Positions 16,728 through 25,101 of a DNA stretch of 64,000 nt are shown here, piece by piece. The DNA comes from Pelomonas sp. Root1217. Its GTDB lineage: Bacteria; Pseudomonadota; Gammaproteobacteria; Burkholderiales; Burkholderiaceae_C. The stretch is from positions 3,515-67,514 of the forward strand of contig NZ_LMDC01000027.1 in the NCBI RefSeq assembly GCF_001425705.1, given 5' to 3'. A model generated the notes under the pieces. The model did no database searches and was not told the DNA's origin. It saw only the letters and a program-made list of their open reading frames with translations. How positions within the stretch are numbered: position 1 is the stretch's first letter; every line of letters begins with the position of its first letter. The position numbers and the translations under genes were made by a program.

Positions 16728-16736
16728 GGCCGTCCA

Positions 16737-16752
16737 ACTCGTTATGACAAGT
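16737..16752. promoter_or_regulatory. Candidate GntR operator
   Basis: The 16-mer ACTCGTTATGACAAGT is an inverted repeat in six of eight base pairs and contains the GT..A..AC core seen in GntR/HutC operators. It is directly upstream of the GntR gene. The remaining ~265 bases up to 17016 hold no gene or other structure that I can see. Confidence 0.4.
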
Positions 16753-17016
16753 CAGTACGAGCACAAGCCGTGCCAGCTTTTCCGGGCTGGGTTGGCACGC
16801 CGCTGCGGCCCCCGGGCGGCGGTGGCAACAGGGCCTGTTTCCGGGGCCCGACGCCCTGGACAGCGGCTTCAGGAGCGTCTCATCGAGACGGCTCGCGGCC
16901 TTTCACGGCATATGTCCGGGCATGCACCGAAGCGGGTCCATGCCCCAATTTGAGTGCGCCAAATGTGTGAATGACCCGCGCCGGCGGCGCCCCGCAAACC
17001 CGCTCTCCGGCGGGCG

Positions 17017-19338
17017 TCAATGCTCCAGCGGCTGGCGTCGCGTGGGCAGCACGATCCTTTCGCCAGGCGCTGCCGAGCCCGGGGCAGCTGCGGTCAACGT
17101 CAACCGCCGGTCTTCCAGCAGCATGCGGGCGTATTCCTCGGCCGGCACCGGGCGGCTGAAGTGGTAGCCCTGGATCTGGTCGCAGCCGCTGGCCCGCAGG
17201 AACTCCAGCTGCGCGGGGTTCTCGACGCCTTCCGCAATGACGTGCATGCGCATGCTGTGAGCCATGGCGATGATGGCCAGCGAGATGGCGGCGTCCTCTG
17301 CGCTGCGGGTGATATCGGTGATGAAGGAGCGGTCGATCTTCACCGAGTTGAAAGGAAAGAGCTTCAGGTAGGCCAGCGACGAGTAGCCGGTGCCAAAGTC
17401 GTCCAGCGACAGGTGCAGGCCGAACTGGCGGAGGTCATGCATGGTGCGCTCGGCCGCAATCGGATCCTGCATGACCAGGGTTTCGGTCAGTTCGAGTTCA
17501 ATGGCGTCGGCGCCCAGCCCGTTGTCGCGCAGGGCCTGCTCGACGCACTGGCGTACGCGGCCCTCGCGGAATTGCAGGGTCGACAGGTTCACCGCGACCG
17601 GCCGCGTCGCGATGCCCCGCGACCGCCAGACCGCCTGTTGGGCGCAGACGGCCTGGATGACCCATTCGCCGATGGGCACGATGAGGCCGGTCTCCTCGGC
17701 GATCGGAATGAAATCGCCCGGCGGCACCAGGCCGCGCTTGGGATGCTGCCAGCGGATCAGGGCTTCGGCCGCGGTGATCTGGCCATCGGCCAGATTGACC
17801 TTGGGCTGGAAATGCAACACGAACTGCTGCTGGGCCAATGCTTCGCGCAGCTGCCCCTCCATCTCCAGCTTCTCGGCCATGCGGGCATTCATCTCGGGCG
17901 AATAGGTGGCATGCTTCTCGCCGGCCAAGCGGGCCTGCTTGAGGGCGGACTCGGCATTGCGGAACAGTGATTCGGCGCTGGCACCGTCGTCCGGATACAC
18001 GGACACGCCCAGGTGGGCGGACAGGCTGACGTCAGTGCCATCGACTGACGTGGGTCGGCCGATGACTTCGTCCAGCACGCGCAGCAGCGTCGCGACGTCC
18101 TCGTCGCCCTTGTAGCTGCCGGCGACGGCGAAGTTGTCGCCCGCCAGCCGGGCCACGTTGTGGCTGCGCGCGAACTCGGTGGCCAGGCGCTGCCCCAGTT
18201 GTCTCAGCAGCTGGTCCCCCACATGCCGGCCCAGGGTGTCGTTCAGCCGTTTGAACCGATGGAGGTTGGCAATGATGGCCACCACGCCGGTGCCGGCCGC
18301 CGCCGCGGACTGGATGGCAAGGTCAAGGCGGTCCAGGAAGACAAGGTTGTTGGGCAGGCCGGTCAGTGCGTCATAGCGGGACAGGTAATGGACCTTTTCC
18401 TCCTGCTCGATGTGCCTGAGCGCAAACGAGATATCGCCAGCCAGCTCGCCGAGCAGCTTGAGTTCGTCTTCGTCGAATAGATGGGCCTCGGTGGCGTACA
18501 GCGCGATGACGCCGACGAGCCGGTCATCCGAAGTCAGCGGCAGCGCGATCGCGGAGCCGACCCCCTTCGTCGGCGTCACCGCGTGGACAGCCGCACCCAT
18601 GTCCTCCTGCGAGAGGTCATTGCAGTACACGACGCCGCCGCCATCGAGCGCCCGGTAGGGCAGTGAGCGTCGGCCACCGGTGGCGCCCAGGGCACCGCGC
18701 AACTCGTCGAGCTGCCCGGCATCCAGGCCGCGCGCGGCAATGGGATCGAGCCTCCGCAAAGGGCCGTGGGCAAGGCCGACCCAAGCACTCGCGAAGCCGC
18801 CGTCCTCTGCGGCAATGCGGCAGGTTTCGTCAAACAGCGCTTGCCGGTCGCGCAGCCTGACGATGGCCGAATTGATGCCGCTCAGGACGCTCTTGATGCG
18901 GCTGAGCCGGCTGATCTTCAGCTGCTGGGCCTCGAGCTCCTTGACATAGCGCTCCAGCATGGAGGCATGCACCAGCGACAGGTGCGTGCGCACCCGTGCC
19001 AGCACCAAGGCCGGCGACACGGGCTTGACGATGTAGTCCACCGCGCCGCAGTCGAATCCCGCGGCCTCGTCGCCGACGTCGGCCAATGCCGTGACGAAGA
19101 TGACGGCGATGTGCTGGGTCTGGGGGTCGGCCTTGAGCCGGCGGCAGACCTCATAGCCGTCCAGGTCGGGCATCTGGACGTCCAGCAGGATCAATGAAGG
19201 CTGGTGCTTCTGCGCGGCGGCGAGGCATTCGCCGCCGCTGCGCGCAAACGCCAGCGAGTAATGCGGCGCGAGGATCTGCTTCAAGGTCGCGAGGTTGATC
19301 GGCTCGTCGTCGACGATGAGGATGGGTCCGTTCGGCAT
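17017..19338 (-). CDS. Response regulator with REC-GAF-GGDEF-EAL (c-di-GMP turnover)
   Basis: A 773-residue cytoplasmic protein. Residues 1-125 are a receiver (VDDEP, phospho-acceptor in LILLDVQMPDLDG, K in YIVKPVS); ~150-310 is GAF-like; ~325-490 is a GGDEF domain; ~500-750 is an EAL domain. The GGDEF signature is degraded to AGDNF, so cyclase activity is doubtful. The EAL domain keeps EALIRW, the DDFGTGYSSL loop and the AEGVE glutamate, so phosphodiesterase activity is expected. It starts two bases after the stop of the hybrid kinase, its probable phosphodonor. Confidence 0.9.
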   Translation of the reverse strand: MPNGPILIVDDEPINLATLKQILAPHYSLAFARSGGECLAAAQKHQPSLILLDVQMPDLDGYEVCRRLKADPQTQHIAVIFVTALADVGDEAAGFDCGAVDYIVKPVSPALVLARVRTHLSLVHASMLERYVKELEAQQLKISRLSRIKSVLSGINSAIVRLRDRQALFDETCRIAAEDGGFASAWVGLAHGPLRRLDPIAARGLDAGQLDELRGALGATGGRRSLPYRALDGGGVVYCNDLSQEDMGAAVHAVTPTKGVGSAIALPLTSDDRLVGVIALYATEAHLFDEDELKLLGELAGDISFALRHIEQEEKVHYLSRYDALTGLPNNLVFLDRLDLAIQSAAAAGTGVVAIIANLHRFKRLNDTLGRHVGDQLLRQLGQRLATEFARSHNVARLAGDNFAVAGSYKGDEDVATLLRVLDEVIGRPTSVDGTDVSLSAHLGVSVYPDDGASAESLFRNAESALKQARLAGEKHATYSPEMNARMAEKLEMEGQLREALAQQQFVLHFQPKVNLADGQITAAEALIRWQHPKRGLVPPGDFIPIAEETGLIVPIGEWVIQAVCAQQAVWRSRGIATRPVAVNLSTLQFREGRVRQCVEQALRDNGLGADAIELELTETLVMQDPIAAERTMHDLRQFGLHLSLDDFGTGYSSLAYLKLFPFNSVKIDRSFITDITRSAEDAAISLAIIAMAHSMRMHVIAEGVENPAQLEFLRASGCDQIQGYHFSRPVPAEEYARMLLEDRRLTLTAAAPGSAAPGERIVLPTRRQPLEH

Positions 19339-19340
19339 GC

Positions 19341-22300
19341 CTACTTCCTTTGCTCATTCAGTTCGTTGACGAGCTGCCGAACCATCTGTTCAGCGCGCCG
19401 GAAATCGAACTCCTCGACGCTGGCCAGCAAGGCGACAAGCGCGGCCTGCGGCAGCAGCCCGTCCAGACGCTGGAGCACGGGTGTGGCCAGGTCCGGGTTG
19501 TCGCTATCCAGTGCGTCCAGCAGCTCATGAAGCAGGGCATTCACCCGCGCCTTGTCGACGGGAGGGTTCGCCGGCGCCGGCTGCGCTTCATTTGCGGCGG
19601 CGTCGGCCGTGAACGCAGCGATCGATCTGAGGGCCTGGGCGAAGGCGGCCTCGAACGGCGCCCATTCGCTGAAGGGGTCACTGCCTTCGATCAGCCGATG
19701 CTCCAGGCGGCCGGCGGCGCGCGCCAACTGGGGAAGCGCCAGGTTGCCCGCCGAACCCTTGAGCTTGTGCAGCAGGCTGGCGGCTTCCTTGCCGTGGCCT
19801 TGGTCGAGCAGCTTGCGCAGTGGCGCCGCGCCGTCGGCGTTGTCGCGGGCAAATTTGGCCAGGAACTTCCGGTAGACGGCCAGGTCCTGCCAGACTTTGC
19901 GCACGTCGGCCACCGAGATGCCTTCGAAGGGAAGGCTGCCCTCGGCCCGGGGGTCGGCCCGCGCCGCGTCCTCGACGGATGCGATGTCGGCCGGTTCGCG
20001 CTGCGCGGTCAGGCGCTGAATGGCCGCGATCAGCTCGTCGACGGCAAATGGCTTGGCCACGAAGGCATTCATGCCGGCCTCGCGAGCCTCTTCCTGCTGG
20101 ACCTTGAACGCGCCGGCCGTCAGCGCAATGACCGGCAGGTCCGCCAGGCCTGGCGTGCCGCGCAGCACGCGCGTTGCCTGGTAGCCGTCCATCACCGGCA
20201 TCTGGACGTCCATCAGCACGATGTCGACCTCGCCGACATGGGCCGTCAGCCAATCCAGGGCCTGCAGGCCGTTCTCGGCCAGCTGCACGGTGGCGCCCTC
20301 GGACTCGAGGATGCGCAGCGCGACCTCGCGGTTGATGTCGCTGTCGTCAACGACGAGGGCGCGCAGGCCTACAAGGCGCTGCGTCGCCTCGGTTTGCGGG
20401 CTGTCGGACAGGGCCGCAACCCCACGGCGCCGCATGGCCTGGGCCACGCTGTTGTACAGCGAAGAGCTGGTCACGGGCTTGTTGAGGACGCCGTCGATCA
20501 GCTCACTGCCCTCGCTCTTGAGGAGCTCGTCCCGGGAATAGGCCGTCACCATCAGCACGATGGGCGCTTGCTGTCCCTCCATCGTGCGGCGGATGGCGCG
20601 AGCGGTCGCCAGCCCGTCCAGGCCGGGCATCTTCCAGTCCAGCAGGAGCACGTCATAGCTCTCGGTGCCCTGAAGTCGATTGCGCACCTTGCCGAGGGCG
20701 GCTTCGCCGGAATCGGTCAGCGTCGGTGCCCAGCCCATGGCCCGAGCGGTCAGCGCAAGGTTCTCGCGCGCCACGTCGCTGTCGTCCGCGACCAGGACTT
20801 CCAGTTTGGACAGCGCCGCGGGCTGGTAGTTCTGGGTCGGGACCCATTTGAAAGGCAGGCTGAACCAGAATTCGCTGCCTTTGCCTGGCGTGCTGATGAC
20901 GCCGATCTCTCCGCCCATCTTGGTGACGAGCTGGCGGCAGATCGCCAATCCCAGCCCGGTACCTCCGAAGCGGCGCGTCGTGGACATGTCCGCCTGGGCA
21001 AAGGCCGAGAAGATGTGGCTCTGCTTCTCCAGCGGAATGCCGATGCCCGTGTCGCTGACCGAAAAACGAAGGCGAGCCGAGCCGTCGGTGCGCTCCAGCA
21101 GCGCGATGCCGACCTTGACGACACCGCTGGCGGTGAACTTGATGGCGTTGCTGGTCAGGTTGATCAGGATCTGTTCGAGCCGCAGCGCATCGCCGTGCAA
21201 TTCGCCACCGACGTCGGGCGCCGGCGAGATGACAAGCTCCAGATCCTTGTCGCCCGCGTTGGCGCTCATGATGTTGGCCAGGTTGTCCAGCACGCCGTCC
21301 AGGTGCAGGGGCGCCTCTTCGATCTCCAGCTGGCCGGCCTCGATCTTGGAGAAGTCCAGGATGTCGTTGATGATGGTCTGCAGCGACCGGCCGGCATTGC
21401 GGATCTTCTTGACCAGGTCCAGCGCATCGGGCTCCAGCGGCTTGTTCGCGAGCAGATAGGCCAGGCCGAGCACGGCGTTCATCGGCGTGCGGATCTCGTG
21501 GCTCATGTTGGCAAGGAAGTCGGCCTTGGCGCGGCTCGCGGCCTCGGCCTCCTGGGTGCGAACGACCAACTCCGCGGTGCGCCGCTCGACACGCTGCTCC
21601 AGCTCTGCGTTCAACGTGCGTACGGCCACCTCGGCCGTGCTGCGCTCGGCGATCTCATGCTCAAGCGTCTGCAGCATGCCGTTGAAGGATTCGGCCAGCT
21701 CTCCGATCTCGTCCTCGGTCGTCTTGCGGGCTCGCAGGCTGAAGTCGCGCCGCTGCATGACCTGCTGCGCCACTTCGCTGACGGCCAGCATGGGCCGGGT
21801 GATGCGGCGCTGCAGCCGGAATGACACCAGCAGACCCAGGGCGAGGCTGCCGCCGAGCACGAAGCCGAAGATCAGGAGATAGTCCCGCAGCCATTGGGCG
21901 ACGTCATAGCGGCCATCGACGTAGACCGCTCCCAGGCGGCCATTGGCGCCGTTGACCGGCAGCATCACGGTCAGGTTGCTGCGCAGGACCTGCACCCCCG
22001 CGGACGGCGGCTCGGCGGGCAGGGCGGCGCCGGGGGTGGCAGCGTTCACATAGCGCGCAAACAGCTTGCCGCCTGCCGTGTAGATTGCCGCGGCATTGAT
22101 GTTGGGGTCACCGCGCAACTGGCCGAGGGTGTCGGTGGCGACCTTGGAATCGTCGAACTCCAAGGCTGTCGCGCTGCCCTGGCCGAGGATGTCGGCCAGC
22201 GTTGTCAGTTCGCGTACCGAGCGGTCGCGGTTCTCCACCATGTCGTGATAGAAGAAGGCGGCGCTGGCCCCCAGCAGCGTGCAAGCGTTGACGGCCAGCA

Positions 22301-22346
22301 CCATCAGCAGCAGCTTGGTGCTTATCGAACGCAGCCGGATCCTCAT
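19341..22346 (-). CDS. Hybrid histidine kinase (HAMP-HisKA-HATPase-REC-REC-HPt)
   Basis: A 1001-residue membrane kinase. Two membrane segments (residues ~10-32 and ~152-175) bracket a small periplasmic domain. HAMP, coiled coil, HisKA (MSHEIRTPMNAVLGLA), HATPase (GTGLGLAICRQLV), two receivers (LLLDWKMPGLDG; IVLMDVQMPVMDG) and a C-terminal HPt (LLHKLKGSAGNL) follow. The four-base ATGA overlap with the YfiR-like gene and the two-base gap to the GGDEF-EAL regulator mark one operon. The periplasmic YfiR-like protein and the TonB receptor upstream are probable inputs (inference). Confidence 0.92.
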   Translation of the reverse strand: MRIRLRSISTKLLLMVLAVNACTLLGASAAFFYHDMVENRDRSVRELTTLADILGQGSATALEFDDSKVATDTLGQLRGDPNINAAAIYTAGGKLFARYVNAATPGAALPAEPPSAGVQVLRSNLTVMLPVNGANGRLGAVYVDGRYDVAQWLRDYLLIFGFVLGGSLALGLLVSFRLQRRITRPMLAVSEVAQQVMQRRDFSLRARKTTEDEIGELAESFNGMLQTLEHEIAERSTAEVAVRTLNAELEQRVERRTAELVVRTQEAEAASRAKADFLANMSHEIRTPMNAVLGLAYLLANKPLEPDALDLVKKIRNAGRSLQTIINDILDFSKIEAGQLEIEEAPLHLDGVLDNLANIMSANAGDKDLELVISPAPDVGGELHGDALRLEQILINLTSNAIKFTASGVVKVGIALLERTDGSARLRFSVSDTGIGIPLEKQSHIFSAFAQADMSTTRRFGGTGLGLAICRQLVTKMGGEIGVISTPGKGSEFWFSLPFKWVPTQNYQPAALSKLEVLVADDSDVARENLALTARAMGWAPTLTDSGEAALGKVRNRLQGTESYDVLLLDWKMPGLDGLATARAIRRTMEGQQAPIVLMVTAYSRDELLKSEGSELIDGVLNKPVTSSSLYNSVAQAMRRRGVAALSDSPQTEATQRLVGLRALVVDDSDINREVALRILESEGATVQLAENGLQALDWLTAHVGEVDIVLMDVQMPVMDGYQATRVLRGTPGLADLPVIALTAGAFKVQQEEAREAGMNAFVAKPFAVDELIAAIQRLTAQREPADIASVEDAARADPRAEGSLPFEGISVADVRKVWQDLAVYRKFLAKFARDNADGAAPLRKLLDQGHGKEAASLLHKLKGSAGNLALPQLARAAGRLEHRLIEGSDPFSEWAPFEAAFAQALRSIAAFTADAAANEAQPAPANPPVDKARVNALLHELLDALDSDNPDLATPVLQRLDGLLPQAALVALLASVEEFDFRRAEQMVRQLVNELNEQRK

Positions 22347-22951
22347 TCAGAGGCTCCTGGGTTCCCGCGCTGTGCGACAGCCAACAGGCGCGAGCTGATC
22401 TTGAGCCCGTGCCGCTCGGCGTTGCGGACCGAGATCTCGAAGCGCACCCGGTTGTCCACCAGCATGAAGTTGATGACGCAGCCCGCGTCGATGCCTCCCG
22501 GGATGTCCGAGACCGTCAGTGTCGGCAGGGCCTTGTAAGGCTCCAGCGTGCGCCGGAGTTGCGGGGTGTCGGCACCGCTCACAAAGATCAGCTGCACACC
22601 GCGGGGCGGGTCGCCGGCCTTGAGAAGGCGCACCTCGACCGGGTGGTCGCTCAGGGAGCGGCCCGACGTGAGCTTGTTGAGCTCGGTGGCGATGTCCCCG
22701 GCGCCGACGATGCCGATGGTGAAAGGCACCGTGGCGTCCATGAAGGCATTCGGTGGCCACTCCACATAGCCGGCGAACTTGTACAGATAGGCGGCCTTGA
22801 TCTGGGCCTCCAGGGGGCGGCTGTCGTTGTCGGCGGCGCCGCTTTGCGCGGCGGCGAAGAAGAGAAGGCCTGTGGTCGCCACGCGCCGCAACACCGGCAC
22901 GGTGACGCGCCATTGCATGAGGCACCCGAGAAACAGGCTCCGGCGCGGCAT
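22343..22951 (-). CDS. YfiR-like periplasmic protein (DUF4154)
   Basis: A secreted protein of about 202 residues. After the signal sequence the mature part has the DUF4154 pattern: IKAAYLYKFAGYVEWPPNAF, FTIGIVGAGDIATELNKL, VQLIFVSGAD and LTVSDIPGGIDAGCVINF. In Pseudomonas YfiR is the periplasmic repressor of a diguanylate cyclase. Here the partner is more likely the kinase whose gene it overlaps (ATGA). The start at 22951 shares a base with the receptor stop; an internal ATG at 22918 would give a more usual signal peptide. Confidence 0.85.
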   Translation of the reverse strand: MPRRSLFLGCLMQWRVTVPVLRRVATTGLLFFAAAQSGAADNDSRPLEAQIKAAYLYKFAGYVEWPPNAFMDATVPFTIGIVGAGDIATELNKLTSGRSLSDHPVEVRLLKAGDPPRGVQLIFVSGADTPQLRRTLEPYKALPTLTVSDIPGGIDAGCVINFMLVDNRVRFEISVRNAERHGLKISSRLLAVAQRGNPGASE

Positions 22952-24903
22952 CAGAATCTCGCCGTGGCGGTGACTTGAGCGGTGCGCCCGACCATGATCG
23001 GGTCGGCCCCGGTTGCGCCGCCCTGCGCGAACTCGCGGTGATTCGCATGCAGGAGATTGCGCGCCGAGACGGCGAACGCCAGCCTGTCGGAGTACCGCCA
23101 GCCGACACGCGCATCGGCCTCGTTGTAGCTTGGCACGGTGGTGAAGCGCAGCTTGGCGACCCGGCGCAGCGTGACATCGATGTCCACACCGTTGGCGAGT
23201 GACCATGAGGACAGCAGCCGCACCTGGTAGCGGGGATCGTTTCCGGGCGCGATCGCGGCCACGTTGGCGCCGCTGAAGCGCTCGTGCATCGAGGTCAGCC
23301 CCGCATGGATAGCCCAGCTTCTGCTGGCCTGGTAGCGGCCCCAGGCCTCAACGCCGTAGACCTCGGCCTTGGATGCATTGATCAGCACGAAAGTACGGTC
23401 ACTCAGGCGCCGGTAGTTGCGCAGGCTCGAGTAGCGGCTGCCGAATACCGTGACCGAGTAGGACAGGTTCTCGCTGGGTTGGGCGCGCGCGCCGACCTCC
23501 AATGTGTTGGCGATCTCCGAGCGGAAATTGGGGCCGCCCGCCAACTGGTAAGGCGGCTGCGCCGGCACGAAAAACTCGACGTCGATGCGAGAAGGCGTGC
23601 GCACCGCACGGGATGCTGCGCTCCACAGCAGCAGTTGGGGCGACAGCTTCCAGCCCAGCCGGGCGCTGGGCATCCATTCCGCGCCCGTGTAGCTGTTGTG
23701 CTCGACCTTGGTGCCCAAGGTCAGCGTCGCGGTCGGCGAAAGCTGGCGCTCATGCTGGGCGAAAGCATTCGTCCAATGCAGGCGCCGCGACGCCGGCAGA
23801 AAGGCCAGGCTGCCGTAGTTGCCAACTTCGTCTTCGGCCATGCGGTGGCCGCCGCCGAAGATCCATTGGCTGCCTTCCCTGGCGGCCAACTGGTACTGCA
23901 GGTCGACATCGACGACCTGCAGGTTCTCGTTGTACGAGCCTGGGACATCGCGCCAGGAACGGTCGACGTAGGTCTGTAGATTCAGCGTCGCGCCGTCGTC
24001 CATCGGTCGCACCCAACGTGCCAGCAGATTGCCACCATGGTGGCGCTGGTCGGCGGCATTGGGCTGGCTGATCGATTCCTTGTAGGCATCGCCCTGCAGC
24101 GTCAACGCCCCGCCGCCAGCGTCCATGCCCGCCCGAAAACCCAGCTGGAGCTTCTCGAAGCCGTCGTCGGCATCAATACCGCTGGCTCGTTCGCTGTCCT
24201 GGCGGCGGTTGTACTTGGCGTAGGCGCGCATGGCGCCGCCGCCATCGAAGCGCCAGCCCTGGCGCAGCGACAGGCCCTGGCTGAGATTGCCAGCCGCCGC
24301 TGAGGCGAGCATCCCGAGGCTGGCCTCGGCGGGCGCGGTGATGACATTGATGACGCCGTTGACGGCATTGGCGCCCCACAGCGTGCCGCCCGGGCCGCTG
24401 ATGACCTCGATGCGCTCCACGTCGCCCAGGGGCACGTCCTGTGATTCCCAGAACACCCCGGAATACAGCGGCGTGTAGACGCTGCGGCCATCGATCAGTA
24501 CCAGCAGCTTGTTCGCCGTGGCCGAGTTGAAGCCGCGCGCGCCGATCGCATATTGGCTGGCGTTGATGCGCGCAACCTGCAGGTTGGGCGCCAGGCGCAG
24601 GGCTTCGGCCAGCGTATTGACGCCGGCGCGCTGGATCGCCTCCTTGGTGATGACGTAGATCGAGGCCGGCGCATCGGCCAGGCGCTGCTCCCGCTTCGAC
24701 ACCGAAGTGATCTCGATGTCGCCCAGCTGCTCCAGCGACAGGTCTGCCAGGTTCGTGGCGCTGGCCATTCCGGCTGCGCCCTGCGCCATCACCAGAAGCG
24801 AAAAGAGCAGGCCCAGGCCATGAACGCGGCGCGGCGCGCGTGCCCGCCGTTCAGCTCTCCCACCTGTCTCCTGTCTCGGCCGGCTGCGCAGCGTCTCAGA
24901 CAT
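22951..24903 (-). CDS. TonB-dependent receptor of a YfiR/kinase signalling operon
   Basis: A 650-residue outer-membrane receptor. A long charged N-terminus and a hydrophobic segment (LGLLFSLLVMAQGAAG) form the signal. The mature start DLSLEQLGDIEITSVSKREQ is typical of receptors found beside DUF4154 proteins. A complete plug (~residues 70-185, ending GTLWGANAVNGVINVIT) and a 22-strand-type barrel ending in ARF follow. It is the first gene of the operon with the YfiR-like protein, hybrid kinase and GGDEF-EAL regulator, which suggests sensing at the outer membrane rather than bulk uptake. The ligand is unknown. Confidence 0.88.
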   Translation of the reverse strand: MSETLRSRPRQETGGRAERRARAPRRVHGLGLLFSLLVMAQGAAGMASATNLADLSLEQLGDIEITSVSKREQRLADAPASIYVITKEAIQRAGVNTLAEALRLAPNLQVARINASQYAIGARGFNSATANKLLVLIDGRSVYTPLYSGVFWESQDVPLGDVERIEVISGPGGTLWGANAVNGVINVITAPAEASLGMLASAAAGNLSQGLSLRQGWRFDGGGAMRAYAKYNRRQDSERASGIDADDGFEKLQLGFRAGMDAGGGALTLQGDAYKESISQPNAADQRHHGGNLLARWVRPMDDGATLNLQTYVDRSWRDVPGSYNENLQVVDVDLQYQLAAREGSQWIFGGGHRMAEDEVGNYGSLAFLPASRRLHWTNAFAQHERQLSPTATLTLGTKVEHNSYTGAEWMPSARLGWKLSPQLLLWSAASRAVRTPSRIDVEFFVPAQPPYQLAGGPNFRSEIANTLEVGARAQPSENLSYSVTVFGSRYSSLRNYRRLSDRTFVLINASKAEVYGVEAWGRYQASRSWAIHAGLTSMHERFSGANVAAIAPGNDPRYQVRLLSSWSLANGVDIDVTLRRVAKLRFTTVPSYNEADARVGWRYSDRLAFAVSARNLLHANHREFAQGGATGADPIMVGRTAQVTATARF

Positions 24904-25101
24904 GGCCGCCTCGCTCGTTTGATTTGTAGGTCAGCTCATTCTGTGAGTCATGTGCCACAGAGGCAACGCCAACACAATGGCCGTGCCGTCGTTATGGTTT
25001 TTCGGACGTTCTCGGGGAGCCTGAGGTTCTGTCCCGGTGTCAGGCGCGCCGCAAAGTTGTCAGTTGTCTTGATAAGTTAGCTGAAGATTGGGCGAACGCC
25101 C

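Noticed and set aside
22343-23206. Longer start for the YfiR-like gene reaching into the receptor gene
   Set aside because: The extra residues are the receptor's reading frame shifted and have no signal peptide; the coupled ATG at 22951 is preferred.
25090-25101. GGGCGAACGCCC right after the PAS kinase stop
   Set aside because: A five-pair stem without a T-run; likely chance in GC-rich sequence.
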